DNA of 45,072 nucleotides from Selaginella moellendorffii (lineage: Eukaryota; Streptophyta; Lycopodiopsida; Selaginellales; Selaginellaceae): contig NW_003314342.1 of assembly GCF_000143415.4 (NCBI RefSeq), positions 512,217 through 557,288 on the forward strand. Direction: 5' to 3'. Of the stretch, positions 1 through 10,027 are shown in pieces. The notes beneath the pieces are model-generated. The model saw only the letters and a list, made by a program, of their open reading frames with translations. It was not told where the DNA came from and made no database searches. Both the position numbers and the translations under genes were made by a program. Each line of letters opens with the position of its first letter. Positions within the stretch are counted from its first letter, which is position 1.

Positions 1-164
1 GTGTTCACTCTAGTCTTGGACTTCCCAGTGGTCAGCTCATCACCCAACACTGGATCTGGCCTTCTTGGGCCAAACTGGCCTTTCCTGGCCAAACTGGCTC
101 CACTGGGCTCCACTGGGCTCCAACCCCCACACTCTCCCTACTATACTTTTGGAACCCCCCGCAG

Positions 165-184
165 CCCCCCCCCCCCCCCCCCCC
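165..184. repeat. C20 homopolymer tract in LTR
   Basis: Twenty consecutive C lie here. The same tract has 20 C at 6045-6064 in the other LTR, and appears as 17 G at 12595-12611 in the old LTR of opposite orientation. The solo LTR at 10028-11731 lacks it. Such tracts can form i-motif or G-quadruplex structures; that is inference. Confidence 0.9.
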
Positions 185-225
185 TGGGGGAAGATCCCTT
201 TGGGCTTTCCCCCAACTGCCTGTAT

Positions 226-264
226 TAGTATTCGGACTCGGACTCGGACTCGGACTTGGTCTCA

Positions 265-338
<74 letters not shown>

Positions 339-745
339 TCCCTCTCGGACTCCATCTCGGGTCCATCTCGGACTCCATCTCAGGTCCATCTCGGACTCCA
401 TCTCAGGTCCATCTCGAACTCCATCTCGGACTCCATCTCGGGTCCATCTCGAACTCCATCTCGGGTCCATCTCGGACTCCACCTCGGACTCCATATCGGA
501 CTCCATATTGGACTCCACTTCGGGTCCATCTTGGACTCCATCTCGGACTCCATATCGGACTCCACTTCGGGTCCATCTCGGACTCCATATCGGACTCCAT
601 CTCGGACTCCACTTCGGACTCCATATCGGACTCCATATCGGACTTCACTTCGGGTCCATCTCGGACTCCACTTCGGGTCCATCTCGGACTCCACTTTGGG
701 TCCATCTCGGACTCTAACTCGGGTTCGCCTCGACTCCATCTCGGA
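226..745. repeat. Hexamer and 11/12-mer minisatellite in LTR
   Basis: From about 226 to 345 the sequence is a hexamer array, first TCGGAC then repeated GTCTCG. From about 346 to 745 it changes to alternating 12-mers (TCGGACTCCATC) and 11-mers (TCGGGTCCATC) with small variants. All units share TCGG, so the long array looks derived from the short one. Equivalent arrays are at 6106-6495 and 11017-11505, and a diverged inverted one is at 12300-12550. Long reading frames across the arrays (PR, SV or ES dipeptide runs) are artefacts of the hexamer. Confidence 0.92.
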
Positions 746-2489
746 CACTTTCGCGTGTCATGTGTTGGTCCTTTTTGGGTCCCTTTTTGGAGCCTTGCTT
801 ATTGGTTGCCTCATGCTTGCTCCTCGAGCACTTTGTTGGGAGTTCCACTCCCGCTCTCGACCTTCCAAGTCGGAGCTTTTAGTCCAAACGTGTTATGCTT
901 GTTTGGCTTTTGCTTCGGCCACTACCACGTGGCACCCTTTCCGGCTCCACTTTGGGGCCTAGGGATTTTGTGTCTTACAACTCCACCACCCATAGACGAA
1001 GTTCAATGACCTCATCGAACGATAAACTATTTTATAAAGTAACACCCGCATATGTTACCATTTCCATCTTTGGCACCTAGCCAATATTTGTCAATAGTTT
1101 GACATTGAAGGCTCACCATGCCTTCTCCATATTTGTCAATGGTTTGACACCAAAGGCTCATTATGCCTTGCCCATCCTCTAAAGAGCATAATCTCACTAA
1201 CATAGAGACTCATTCGGCCACCTAGGGTGGTTTGCTCCCTTTTATTTGGTTCCATTCTCGCTAAACCCGTTAAAGACATCGTCTTTAACTCAATTCCACT
1301 ACTCATTCTCGAGTAGTCTCAGATTCCATCGACATAACCCTTGCACTTTGGAACGTTTACTTTTGACTTCTTGAAGTCAATTTCTTAGGTATCTCCGACA
1401 CCTTGCATTGCACATATTGTGCAAGTCCACTTCCCTATCCTAGGAAGTCCTTTACTTGAGGGCACCATCATCCTCTTCTTTATTTTGTGCCACCCTTGGC
1501 ACCACGTTTCAGTTATCATACTTTGTGCTAAGGCTGTTCATGGCCCTATCATTTGGCTACCTTACCGCTCCCTCCCTTGGAGCTTCCCCTTTCGCCAAAT
1601 CGGAGCAATTTGGAATCCATCCTTGGAAACACACTTCCTTTCCTGCAATTTGTTAGCGTCCAACACATTAATGTTCTTCGCCTAACTTTGCCACTTGGAT
1701 TCCTTCCAAGGGATTCCACGGCTCTATCTTGGCCACTCATCTTTTGCTCCTATCCGTTGATTGTTGCACCAAGCAACACCGAATCTCTACCTCCCTCCTT
1801 GAGGTATTCTTTTGATTCCATAACAAAGGCTCTGCTTTGCCAAAACTAGGGTGTTCACCCTTAGTAAGTCTTTTTAGCATCTTCTGCTGTGAGCTCTATC
1901 CACGGCCCAAATTTGTGACCCTCCCATGGGTCTCTTTAGAGACTACTTTCCTTGGACACACTATGCCATCGCAATGACATAGCTCATTTCCCTAAGGTGT
2001 TTTTCCCACTTGGTCACTTTGACCAAGCCACACCATCATCAATAGTTCAAATGAACTAGGAACCTTATTCCTTAGCCCAAACAAGGACCTTGTCGTTATT
2101 TAGCCACAAGATCACCTAGTGATCTCACCTCGGCACCTTAACAGGTTTGCCAATAGGTACTAGGTCTTCCAGACCTTTAACTTGTTAACTACGACCCCGG
2201 GGGCATCCCCCACACTTGGCGGTGTGCCCAAGCCAGCCCTTCCGGCCAAGGGTCCATAGCAACTAAGACTGGGTATCCCCATCTCATTCACCACGTCCTT
2301 GGTGCCACTTGCACCAAAGTGTTCAAGTTAGATATGCTGAGCCACACTAAGCAATTTAACCGTGCATCACGACTCCAAGGCATCCCTTGCTTGGCGGTGT
2401 GCCCAAGCCAGTCTCCACACTGAGAGTCCATGACCACCGAAAAATGAGTGTCCTCATATTCCAAACCATCACCATGCCCTAGTGAGTTG

Positions 2490-2528
2490 GGACTCGAACC
2501 CAAGCACTAGAGGGTCGGGACTCGAACC
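2490..2528 (-). repeat. Tandem tRNA T-arm / B-box-like motifs
   Basis: On the minus strand GGTTCGAGTCC occurs twice (2518-2528 and 2490-2500), 28 bp apart, each inside a short inverted repeat like a tRNA T-arm. Both match the RNA polymerase III B-box consensus GGTTCGANNCC. The homologous part of gypsy-1 has GGTTCAAGTCC at 11979-11989 and AGTTCAAGTCC at 12014-12024. No complete tRNA cloverleaf or A box is recognisable. These may be relics of a tRNA-derived sequence captured by the family. Confidence 0.5.
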
Positions 2529-5064
2529 CAACCTCCATATATGCATCTACGGACGGCATCACCCAGGATGCCTGGCGTGACTCCCCACGCCGGTGCACCA
2601 ACTTATACTCAAAGTACACCATAGATCACAGCTTACGAACCTAGTTCCTCCACACTGCCAAGTCCTCTCACTTGACAAGCCTGTGATCATGCATGGACTC
2701 CTCCATGCTTGGCCCCATGGCCCACCCTTTTTGAAGTTATCACCTTCAACTAGGGTATTTGTTCCCCTGACTTGCCAATCTCGCTTTGGCAAGTCCTCCG
2801 ACCACTGTAACATGGTTCCTGCACAAGCGTGAAAGCCCTTGGTCATCGACTTTCGTTCAAAGCCCTCTCTTTGAACACTCGGGAACTACTTCCCTAACCT
2901 TGATAGCCTTGCCTCATGGCAAGCTTCAAGACCACACTTCTACTACGCCACTTTGATTTCGCACGTTCCTTGAACCATTTACGCTTGGCCTTTCTAGGTA
3001 CTAAGCTACCTAGAATCATCTTTGGGAACCTTGAAGGAACTCTGTCCCTTAGCTTGCTAAGACCTCCCTTTTTGCAAGCTTTCCAATTACCATATAGTCT
3101 AACATGGACAATTCCATATTTTAGACTCTCCATGGCATCACGGTTGCTAGTGGCAACACTCTCGAGCCCCCACTTGATTCTCCACCCCCAGCTGGCATAA
3201 CCAACCTTGGTTATGCCCTTCGATTCCTATGGTTCGGTTCTATCCCTTTACTTCTTGCTTTTGGCTTCACACCTTTCCTTCGGTTATTCTCCTCCAGACC
3301 AAGAGGATAGCTTTGCACTTTCTATCATGCCTTAGCAAGTATTCTTAGGGATGAACCTACCCAATAGCCTAGGGAGTGGTTCCTCAATCCAGGTATGCTC
3401 ACTTTATAATCCCACACAACGAGATTACGTTGTTGCTTACAGGCCTTTACATGCCCATCACTAACCTTGCAAAAATTCTCTTTTTGGCTTTGTCCAATTC
3501 GAGTAGACAGTCTTCTCCTGTCTTCGCCACCTTTGGACATTTGAATAGCACCTCCTATCCATCATTCGCTAGGGACTTAGTCCCTTGGGCCTTATTTATT
3601 ACCCTCGCAACATCAAACACCACCTCCTAATGTTCTAGAGGGTTTGGGTGTCCCAATGATGGCTTCCTTGACAATGAGTATTTCCTTTTATGACATTGAC
3701 TTACTATATCGCAACATAAGCAATTTATCCTTCGTAAGGGTATCTCTAACTTCCTTATGCCATTAAGAAGTCTTGGGTAGCTACCTTCTACCCATTTAAC
3801 CAATTATCTTGCACCTCTTGCTTAGTTGCTCTATAGTTGTCAAGTTCTACAACTCATTGCTTGGTGCTTCCACACCTCCATCAATATCTGGGTCACCACA
3901 CTCCAACCGCATGCCTTCCAGCTTAGGCCATGCCATTCTCGCTTCCGTTGGGATTCCTTTGGCAAGGGGTTCTCATGAACCCACCAACATAGCCTCAAGG
4001 TATCACACCTTGGCACATTTGGTGTCTCCACACCATCGGCTTCACGAGCTTACCTCTATGACACTTCTTCTTTGTGTCTAAGTCTTTGCCAAGACCAATA
4101 CCGCTCTTTCTCATGCCAACCATCTATTAGCATTGCACCATAAAGGTCACACACAACTTTGTGTCAAAGTTGTTTTCTTTTTGGGAACACCTTTCTCACG
4201 ACTTTAGCATGGCACATTTTGCCATCGATGAGATACCCTCTGTTCTCATCCTTGGATCCTATGATCCCCCCCCCCATCCTTTGTGGGGTACCACACACCT
4301 CAGTCCAAATGCTTCCATCAGTCCTTTTAGGACCATTCCTTGACTCTACTTGAGTCATCCAGCAGTTCTGGACTTGGTTAATCCACAGACCCGTAAGGTC
4401 CCACTTGTGAGGCACTAGCTCACTAGAATACACTTCCTGCATTCCTGTCCTACTCAGAAGGACTATTTTCACAAGTGTTACTCTGACACTTGTTTTTGTT
4501 CTCTGGGGCAACCTTTGCCCCTTAAGACTACTTGTCCATGTGATGAGAATACCAACTCATCTTTAAGTACACCCCCCAACTCCTTGGGTTGTTCCAGCAT
4601 TTATTAAAGGTAGCCCCGGCTACCATTTCAAGGACTTGAGTCCTCTTTCGTATTTGACCTCCCACGGTCATTACTTCTGGTCTCACATTCATGAGCACCA
4701 ACCTCAACTATATGAGGATAATCTTGTGACTCCCTTATTGCTTTGGAGTCTTTATCTTTCCTGTGATCCCAACTTTAGTTGTTTACCACAACTACATTGG
4801 CCATTTACTGAGTCAAACACTCATCTGGATCACATCCTCAACTCTCTGAGGAAAATTGTATACTGTTTCCAAGATCCCAAAGTCGTTCCTTTACTGGCCC
4901 CTTTTCTATCCACCACATCGCGCCCAAGTCATGCATGAACTTGAGTGGAGAGCCATGTCCTCTCGGCATGCTACTCCTCAAGGATAAGCCCACTCCTAGG
5001 ACCTTCCAATGCCAATATCAATGGTGATATACTTAAGCACCAATAAAAGTTGGACTAAGGAACA

Positions 5065-5076
5065 GTTCTGATACCA
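5065..5076 (-). other. Primer-binding site (initiator tRNA-Met type) of the LARD
   Basis: On the minus strand this reads TGGTATCAGAAC, three bases beyond the LTR end at 5080. It matches the usual plant retrotransposon site TGGTATCAGAGC, complementary to the 3' end of initiator methionyl tRNA, with one mismatch. It fixes the LARD on the minus strand and marks 5080-6725 as its 5' LTR. Confidence 0.88.
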
Positions 5077-5079
5077 AAT

Positions 5080-6150
5080 TGTAAGCGACTAAATTTTCCA
5101 TTCTACTTTAGTCACTTAACCACACCTCCGACCACTTGGAGGAGTCTCAATCACAACCTCCATAAGTCCATTTCAGGACTTGGGACTTGCTAGCCCCGAG
5201 AATGGCATCCATGCCACTCAACATTTGCACTTGGTCCAAGTGCTCCACGTGTTCGATCCCATGACCGACACTCAAAAGTACCACTGACATGGCAGCCTGT
5301 TACACTAAGGCCATGCCCAATCACCTTTGCTACACTAGTAGTCCAATACCACTTGTATCACAGTCTTGGCTCTCCAAGACTAGGCAAACCATCCATGAGT
5401 GGTCATTTCAGATCCACTCCTTAGCATCCTTAGGATGCCCACCGATAAGGGGAATAGCCTTCCCCAATATCCCTCTGTTAGTCCCCACTAAGTCCCTTTC
5501 TGCCCCTGGCCGTGTTTGCCAACACTGCCACTGGATCGAGGCCCACAGGCCCAACCACTAAGTCCCACGGTCCTCTGGGACTTCCTCACCACATGACTGT
5601 GTCCTTGGTCACTACCCCAGAGGACTGCTCCTCTTCCTTTCCACAGTCTGGGCCTTTGGGACAACATTTCGGAACACCGTGGCCTTATGCGAGCCACCTG
5701 GGTACTCTCCCCGCCTTCCGCCCTTGGGTGCTCTAGCCATGGGCTTAGAGCGAGGTTCCATTGAGCCACGCCTGGTATCCAAGTAGGTAGTGCCACCCAC
5801 ACTTGGACTGGGAGCATCGGCCAGTCGATCTCCCGGGGGAACTAAAGCCGGCTCTTGAACACTTCACCAAGCTACCCCACTTGTCGGTCCGTGTTCACTC
5901 TAGTCTTGGACTTCCCAGTGGTCAGCTCATCACCCAACACTAGGTCTAGCCTTCCTGGGCCAAACTGGCCTTTCCTGGCCAAACTGGCTCCACTGGGCTC
6001 CAACCCCCACACTCTCCCTACTATACTTTTGGAACCCCCTGGAGCCCCCCCCCCCCCCCCCCCCTGGGGGACGATCGCTTTGGGCTTTCACCCAACTGCC
6101 TGTATTAGTATTCGGACTCGGTCTCGGTCCCGGATTTGGACTCGGACTCA

Positions 6151-6189
<39 letters not shown>

Positions 6190-6725
6190 CTGGTCTCGGT
6201 TCCCTCTCGGACTCCATCTCGGGTCCATCTCGGACTCCATTTTGGGTCCATCTTGAACTCCATCTTGGGTCCATCTCGGACTCCATATCGGACTCCACTT
6301 CGGGTCCATCTTGGACTCCATCTCGGACTCCATATCGGACTCCACTTCGGGTTCATCTCGGACTCCATATCGGACTCTATCTCGGACTCCACTTCGGACT
6401 CCATATCGGACTCCACTTCGGGTCCATCTCGGACTCCACTTCGGGTCTATCTCGGACTCTAACTCGGGTCCGCCTCAGACTCCATCTCAGACACTTCCGC
6501 GTGTTATGTGTTGGTTCTTTTTGGGTCCCTTTTTGGAGCCTTGCTTATTGGTTGCCTCGTGCTTGCTCCTCGAGCACTTTGTTGGGAGTTCCAGTCCCGC
6601 TCTCGACCTTCCAAGTCAGAGCTTTTAGTCCAAACGTGTTATGCTTGTTTGGCTTTTGCTTCGGCCACTACCACGTGGCACCCTTTTCGGCTCTACTTTG
6701 GGGCCTAGGGATTTTGTGTCTTACA
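5080..6725 (-). repeat. 5' LTR of the LARD-like element (complete, 1646 bp)
   Basis: The LTR reads TGTAAG at 5080-5085 and CTTACA at 6720-6725, giving perfect 6-bp terminal inverted repeats of the TG...CA kind. From 5891 to its end it matches 1-979 closely outside the repeat array. At 6726 the sequence passes straight into gypsy-1 coding DNA, which can be aligned with gypsy-2 near 20,180. The LARD therefore sits inside gypsy-1, and the first bases after it (CCAGG, 6726-6730) should be one copy of its target duplication. The other copy would lie left of the window. Confidence 0.9.
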
Positions 6726-6730
6726 CCAGG

Positions 6731-7573
6731 ATCTAAAGGTAGGGCAATGCAAGGCCAAAGATTCCTGTCTAAACCTAGTGTCCACGAAATGAACCCTCAC
6801 TAAAGGAACCAAGGCAGCATTTTTGTGCTTACTCTCGGTGAAGAGTGACAAAAAGACAGGAATGAAAGAAGTACCTTTAGTGATCCAACGGGTTGGACCA
6901 ATTCCAGGATACCATGCCGGAGGAGCTACCGGCGAGGTTGCCCCCCACACAACTGATAGAACATAAGATTGAGCTGGTCGAGGGTGTTGAGGCGGTGGTT
7001 CGTCCCCCCTATCGTTTGAACGAAAAAGAACTCGAGAAACTCAAGTGCCAACTAGAGGAGTTGGTGGACATAGGGTATGTTAGGTTGAGCAAGTCGCCAT
7101 ATAAGGCATCGATGTTATTTGTGAAAAAGAAAGATGGATATATGCGTATGTGCATAGACTACCGGTTGCTCAAAAAGTATACAAAAAAGAACAAATACCC
7201 TTTGCTAAGGATTGAGGACCTGTTTGATAAGTTGGGAAAGGCAAAATACTTCTCAAGGATTGACCTAAGGTCAGGATACTACCAGATTAGGGCAGCAGAG
7301 GAAGATGTCGAGAAGACAATCTATCGAACAAGGTATGGGAACTTTAACTTTTTGGTGATGCCCTTCGGGCTATGCAATGCACCGGCAATATTTTCGGCAT
7401 TGATGAACCACATCTTTGTACCCTATCTAGATCATTTTGTGGTCGTCTATATTGATGACATCCTGATCTATAGCGAAACGCTAGAGGAGCATGCCGAACA
7501 CTTGACGAAGGTGTTTGAGAAACTAAGGGAACACCAGCTGTATGCTAAAGAGAGCAAATGTGATTTTGTTTAA
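6731..7573 (+). pseudogene. Gypsy-1 pol: protease-RT linker and reverse transcriptase
   Basis: This is the reverse transcriptase part of a Ty3/gypsy polyprotein, which copies the element's RNA into DNA. A continuous frame of 226 codons (6893-7573) contains [14 protein letters not shown] (residues 120-133), [11 protein letters not shown] (155-165) and the catalytic YIDD (186-189). The part before 6893 corresponds to the protease-RT linker of gypsy-2. Gag and protease are missing because the LARD insertion separates them; they should lie left of the window. The frame ends at a TAA where gypsy-2 has a glutamine codon, a C-to-T change. The copy is decayed. Confidence 0.88.
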
Positions 7574-8357
7574 CAAGAGGTAAAGTTTCTCAGGCATGTG
7601 GTGGGCAAGGATGGGCTCAAAGTGGACCCTGAGAATGTCTAAGCAATCCAAGATTGGGAGTGACCATCGAATGTACACGAGTTAAGGGCATTCTTGGGGC
7701 TATACAACTACTACCGAAAGTTTATCAAACACTATTCGAGAGTAGCCCTGCCCTTAACGGACCAAACAGGAAAAGAGAAGATGATATGAACAGCGGAATG
7801 CAAGGCAGCATTTGTCTATCTCAAAGGGAAGTTGAGGAAGGCTCCCGTGTTGGTGTTACCAGACTTTGGTAAGGACTTTGAGGTAGAAACGGATGCTTTA
7901 AACTTTGTGTTGGGTGCAGTTTTGAAGCAAAACAACCATCCAGTAGCGTTCTTCTTGAAGAAGTTGGACAAGGCTCAATGGAAGTGGCCTGCCCACGAGA
8001 AAGAATTTTTGCGGTGGTCAAGGGGCTCAAGGAGTGGCGACACTACCTTGGGAAACACTTCAATGTTTACACGGACAATGTGGCAACGAAACACTTCTTG
8101 TCACAGCCCGACCTGAGAGGGAAACAGAGTCGGTGGGCCAATGCTTTGGCCGAGTTTGATTGCGAGATTCTATAGAAGCCTAGGAAGAGCAACATTGTGG
8201 CGGATGCACTAAGTCAAAAAGTGAGCTTGAAGTTGGCGATATGCAACGCAACAACAACCTTTTGGGATGATGTGTAGACAGCATATGAGAATGATGGTCT
8301 AGCACAAGAAGTGTTGCTGAGGAATCTGGAAGCACAAGAACCTCACTAGAGAGGTGA
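7574..8357 (+). pseudogene. Gypsy-1 pol: RT thumb and RNase H, multiply disrupted
   Basis: After the stop at 7571-7573 homology to gypsy-2 continues through several frames. RNase H motifs are visible: VETDALNFVLGAVL near 7880-7920 with the first catalytic Asp, then AHEKEF near 7990, and NVYTDN near 8062-8080 with the third acidic residue. Stops and frameshifts near 7640, 8020, 8175, 8275 and 8348 prevent a continuous product. RNase H normally degrades the RNA template during reverse transcription; this copy cannot do so as encoded. Confidence 0.8.
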
Positions 8358-9265
8358 GTTGCCAACGAAAGAGAAAACAGGCTATGCAAAACACAATGGA
8401 CTCATCTATTACAAGCAAACGAGGGTGTATATTCCAGAAGGGGAATTAAGGAAGGTAGCCTTAGAAAAGTGTCATGATGGACCTTTTGCGGGACACGGCA
8501 AAGTGCCCAAGACAATGGGCTTACTCAAAAGAAAGTACCATTGGCCAGATATGGCTAAAGACGTCCAAGACTATGTAAAGACATGTCCAACATGTCAGCA
8601 GGTCAAGGCCGTAACTAAGGTTAGTGGGGGCTTGTTACAAAGCATCCCAATTTTAGATCATCCATAGAAATGTCTTACGATGGACTTCATCACGGGACTC
8701 CCTCTAAGTGAGGGGTTTGATGCGATATTCGTGGTGGTGGACCAATTTTCGAAGATGGCATATTTCATACCCACCACAACGGAAGTGGATGCGGAAGGTG
8801 TGGCAAAGCTATTCTTCGAACAAGTGATTTGAGTGCGGGGAAGGCCAGAAGAGATCATCTCAGATCGAGATAAGATCTTCATCAGCAGGTTCTAGAAAAC
8901 TCTCTTGGAACAGTATCGCACCAAGTTGAAATTTAAAACAGCCTATCACCCACAGACAGGTATTGGGTATTAAGTCAAGTTGGATGGCACTAACACTTCT
9001 TTACAGATGGACAAACGGAAAAGGTGAATAGGCAGCTGGAGGATTATTTGCAATGCTATGTCTCCGGAGACTAGACTGATTGGGTAAGTCATTTGGGACT
9101 TGTGGATAACAACTCACCACACTCAAGTATCGGGGTGAGTCCATGGGAAGTCATCAATGGGCGAGCTATTGAAGGTCCTGTTGAACTCAGCGTGGCCGAG
9201 TATCATGGAGAGTTATCTGCAGTGGAGGCATTCACGGCAGAAAGACTCAACATTTGGAAGAGGAA
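8358..9265 (+). pseudogene. Gypsy-1 pol: integrase (zinc finger and catalytic core)
   Basis: This is the integrase region, which inserts the DNA copy into the genome. The HHCC zinc finger is readable in the frame starting at 8359, with His residues in CHDGPFAGHG and the Cys pair in CPTCQQVK. The catalytic core follows with DFITGLP (first Asp), SDRDK (second Asp near 8865) and YHPQT. The glutamate-bearing continuation DGQTEKVNRQLEDYL lies after a 47-bp intron-like segment (8960-9006). Internal stops at about 8666, 8830 and 8895 make it non-functional. From 9266 the frame is interrupted by unrelated DNA. Confidence 0.85.
8960..9006 (+). other. 47-bp intron-like insertion in the gypsy-1 integrase
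   Basis: The segment begins GT, ends TTTACAG, is pyrimidine-rich before the AG, and interrupts a conserved integrase block. The codons YHPQT-D are split as ACA G / AT GGA, and removing the 47 bases restores the reading frame exactly. Its length matches the 46-65 bp introns of host genes in this window. It therefore has all features of a spliceosomal intron, although no transcript can be seen here. Confidence 0.6.
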
Positions 9266-9525
9266 CCGTTGATTCGCACAATTGGTAATTGCGCTTGGTT
9301 GAAAAGCCAGTGGCAGCCGGAGAATGCCGCTGCAATGATCCGTGCAGCGACGCCTTGATCGCCTCCCGAGCGTGCGAAGATCGCTGTGCATTGTCGAGGT
9401 GAGCATTTTGGGGACAATGTGGATTTTCTGCTCAAGTGATGTGCATTTCTAGCTAGATCGCGCATTGGAATGTAGCTTAGCGATGAATTTCGGTGGAGAT
9501 ATGGATGTGTGCGTTGTGATCTAAT
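9266..9525. other. ~260-bp foreign insert between integrase and its C-terminal part
   Basis: Gypsy homology stops after codons for AERLNIWKR (ending near 9265) and resumes with RDSLERAQQRQTKYA near 9525. The segment between is not retrotransposon-like and is fairly GC-rich. AGG occurs at both edges. One frame has an open stretch (about 9268-9355), but I do not recognise it. It may be filler DNA from break repair or a captured gene fragment. Confidence 0.5.
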
Positions 9526-10027
9526 GAGGGATTCTTTGGAACGGGCTCAACAAAGGCAAACCAAGTACGCGAACCAGAAGCACCGGGATAAAGAGTTCCA
9601 AGCTGGGGAGAAGGTGTGGCTGAACACCAAGAACCTTAGGCTACCAAGTGGGATTAGCCGGAAGTTGACCCAAAGCTAAGATGCATGTATTCCTGAAAGT
9701 GAACTGATCTTGAGTTCCTTAAGCAAGTTTGCGGGGCCTTACGAGATTGAGGCACGAATCAGTAAAGTGGCTTACCGCCTCCGACTTCCTTAAGAGATAG
9801 AGAAGATGCACCCAATGTTCCATGTGAACCTTCTCATGCCATACTTTGAGGATCTGCTTCGCAAGGACCAAGTGAGACCTTTATTTGAGGTTATCCAAGG
9901 GGAAGAGGAATATGAAGTGGAGGCCATCCTCAATGCGCGCAAGAGCAAGCGACAAGGACATGAGGTGAGAGAGTTCCATATGAAGTGGAAAGGATTTCCA
10001 CACTGCGAAGCAACATGGGAACCGGGG
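9526..10027 (+). pseudogene. Gypsy-1 pol: integrase C-terminal region and chromodomain (first part)
   Basis: The conserved integrase tail is readable: RDSLERAQQRQ, KVWLNTKNLRLP, KFAGPYEI, HPMFHVNLLMPY. It is followed by a chromodomain (YEVEAILNARKS, REFHMKWKGF, ATWEP). A chromodomain after integrase defines chromoviruses and targets integration to particular chromatin. An extra ~51-bp segment at about 9677-9729 splits the KLTPKFAGP block and lacks clear GT-AG ends. The chromodomain codons are interrupted at 10,027 by a solo LTR and resume at 11,732. Confidence 0.85.
10023..10027. repeat. Left target-site duplication CGGGG of the solo LTR
   Basis: CGGGG immediately precedes the LTR start at 10028 and is repeated at 11732-11736 immediately after its end. 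Five-bp duplications are usual for plant LTR elements. Removing the LTR and one copy restores continuous chromodomain codons (ATWEP-GENLASA). Confidence 0.9.

Larger units (their letters stand above)
1..979 (-). repeat. 3' LTR of the LARD-like element (left part outside the window)
   Basis: The window opens inside an LTR: base 1 aligns with base 5891 of the second LTR, so about 811 bp of this copy lie to the left. It ends in CTTACA at 974-979, the inverted counterpart of the TGTAAG with which the full copies begin. The primer-binding site of this element reads on the minus strand at 5065-5076. This copy is therefore the 3' LTR of a minus-strand element. A purine-rich stretch (minus strand, 980-996) abuts it as the expected polypurine tract. 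It is 144 bp longer than the corresponding part of the other LTR because its minisatellite is expanded. Confidence 0.88.
980..5079 (-). mobile_element. Internal region of a LARD-like (large non-coding) LTR retrotransposon
   Basis: About 4.1 kb lie between two LTRs of one family, with a primer-binding site beside the right LTR and a purine-rich tract beside the left one. Neither strand has a reading frame longer than about 115 codons, and I see no gag, protease, reverse transcriptase or integrase motif. This matches the layout of LARD elements, which have LTRs and priming sites but rely on enzymes supplied by other elements. Segments around 2170-2590 are homologous, in reverse, to 11,930-12,150 downstream of the gypsy-1 pol gene. 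The LARD and gypsy-1 therefore appear to be non-coding and coding members of one family. Confidence 0.82.

Noticed and set aside
226-745. Regularly repeated units resembling a CRISPR array
   Set aside because: There are no unique spacers of constant length; the units are adjacent minisatellite repeats inside a eukaryotic LTR.
65-1009. Several long overlapping frames with PR, SV, ES or LG dipeptide runs on both strands here and at 5855-6460 and 10742-11714
   Set aside because: They are translations of the hexamer and 11/12-mer LTR minisatellite. All six frames stay open because the unit length is a multiple of three or nearly so.
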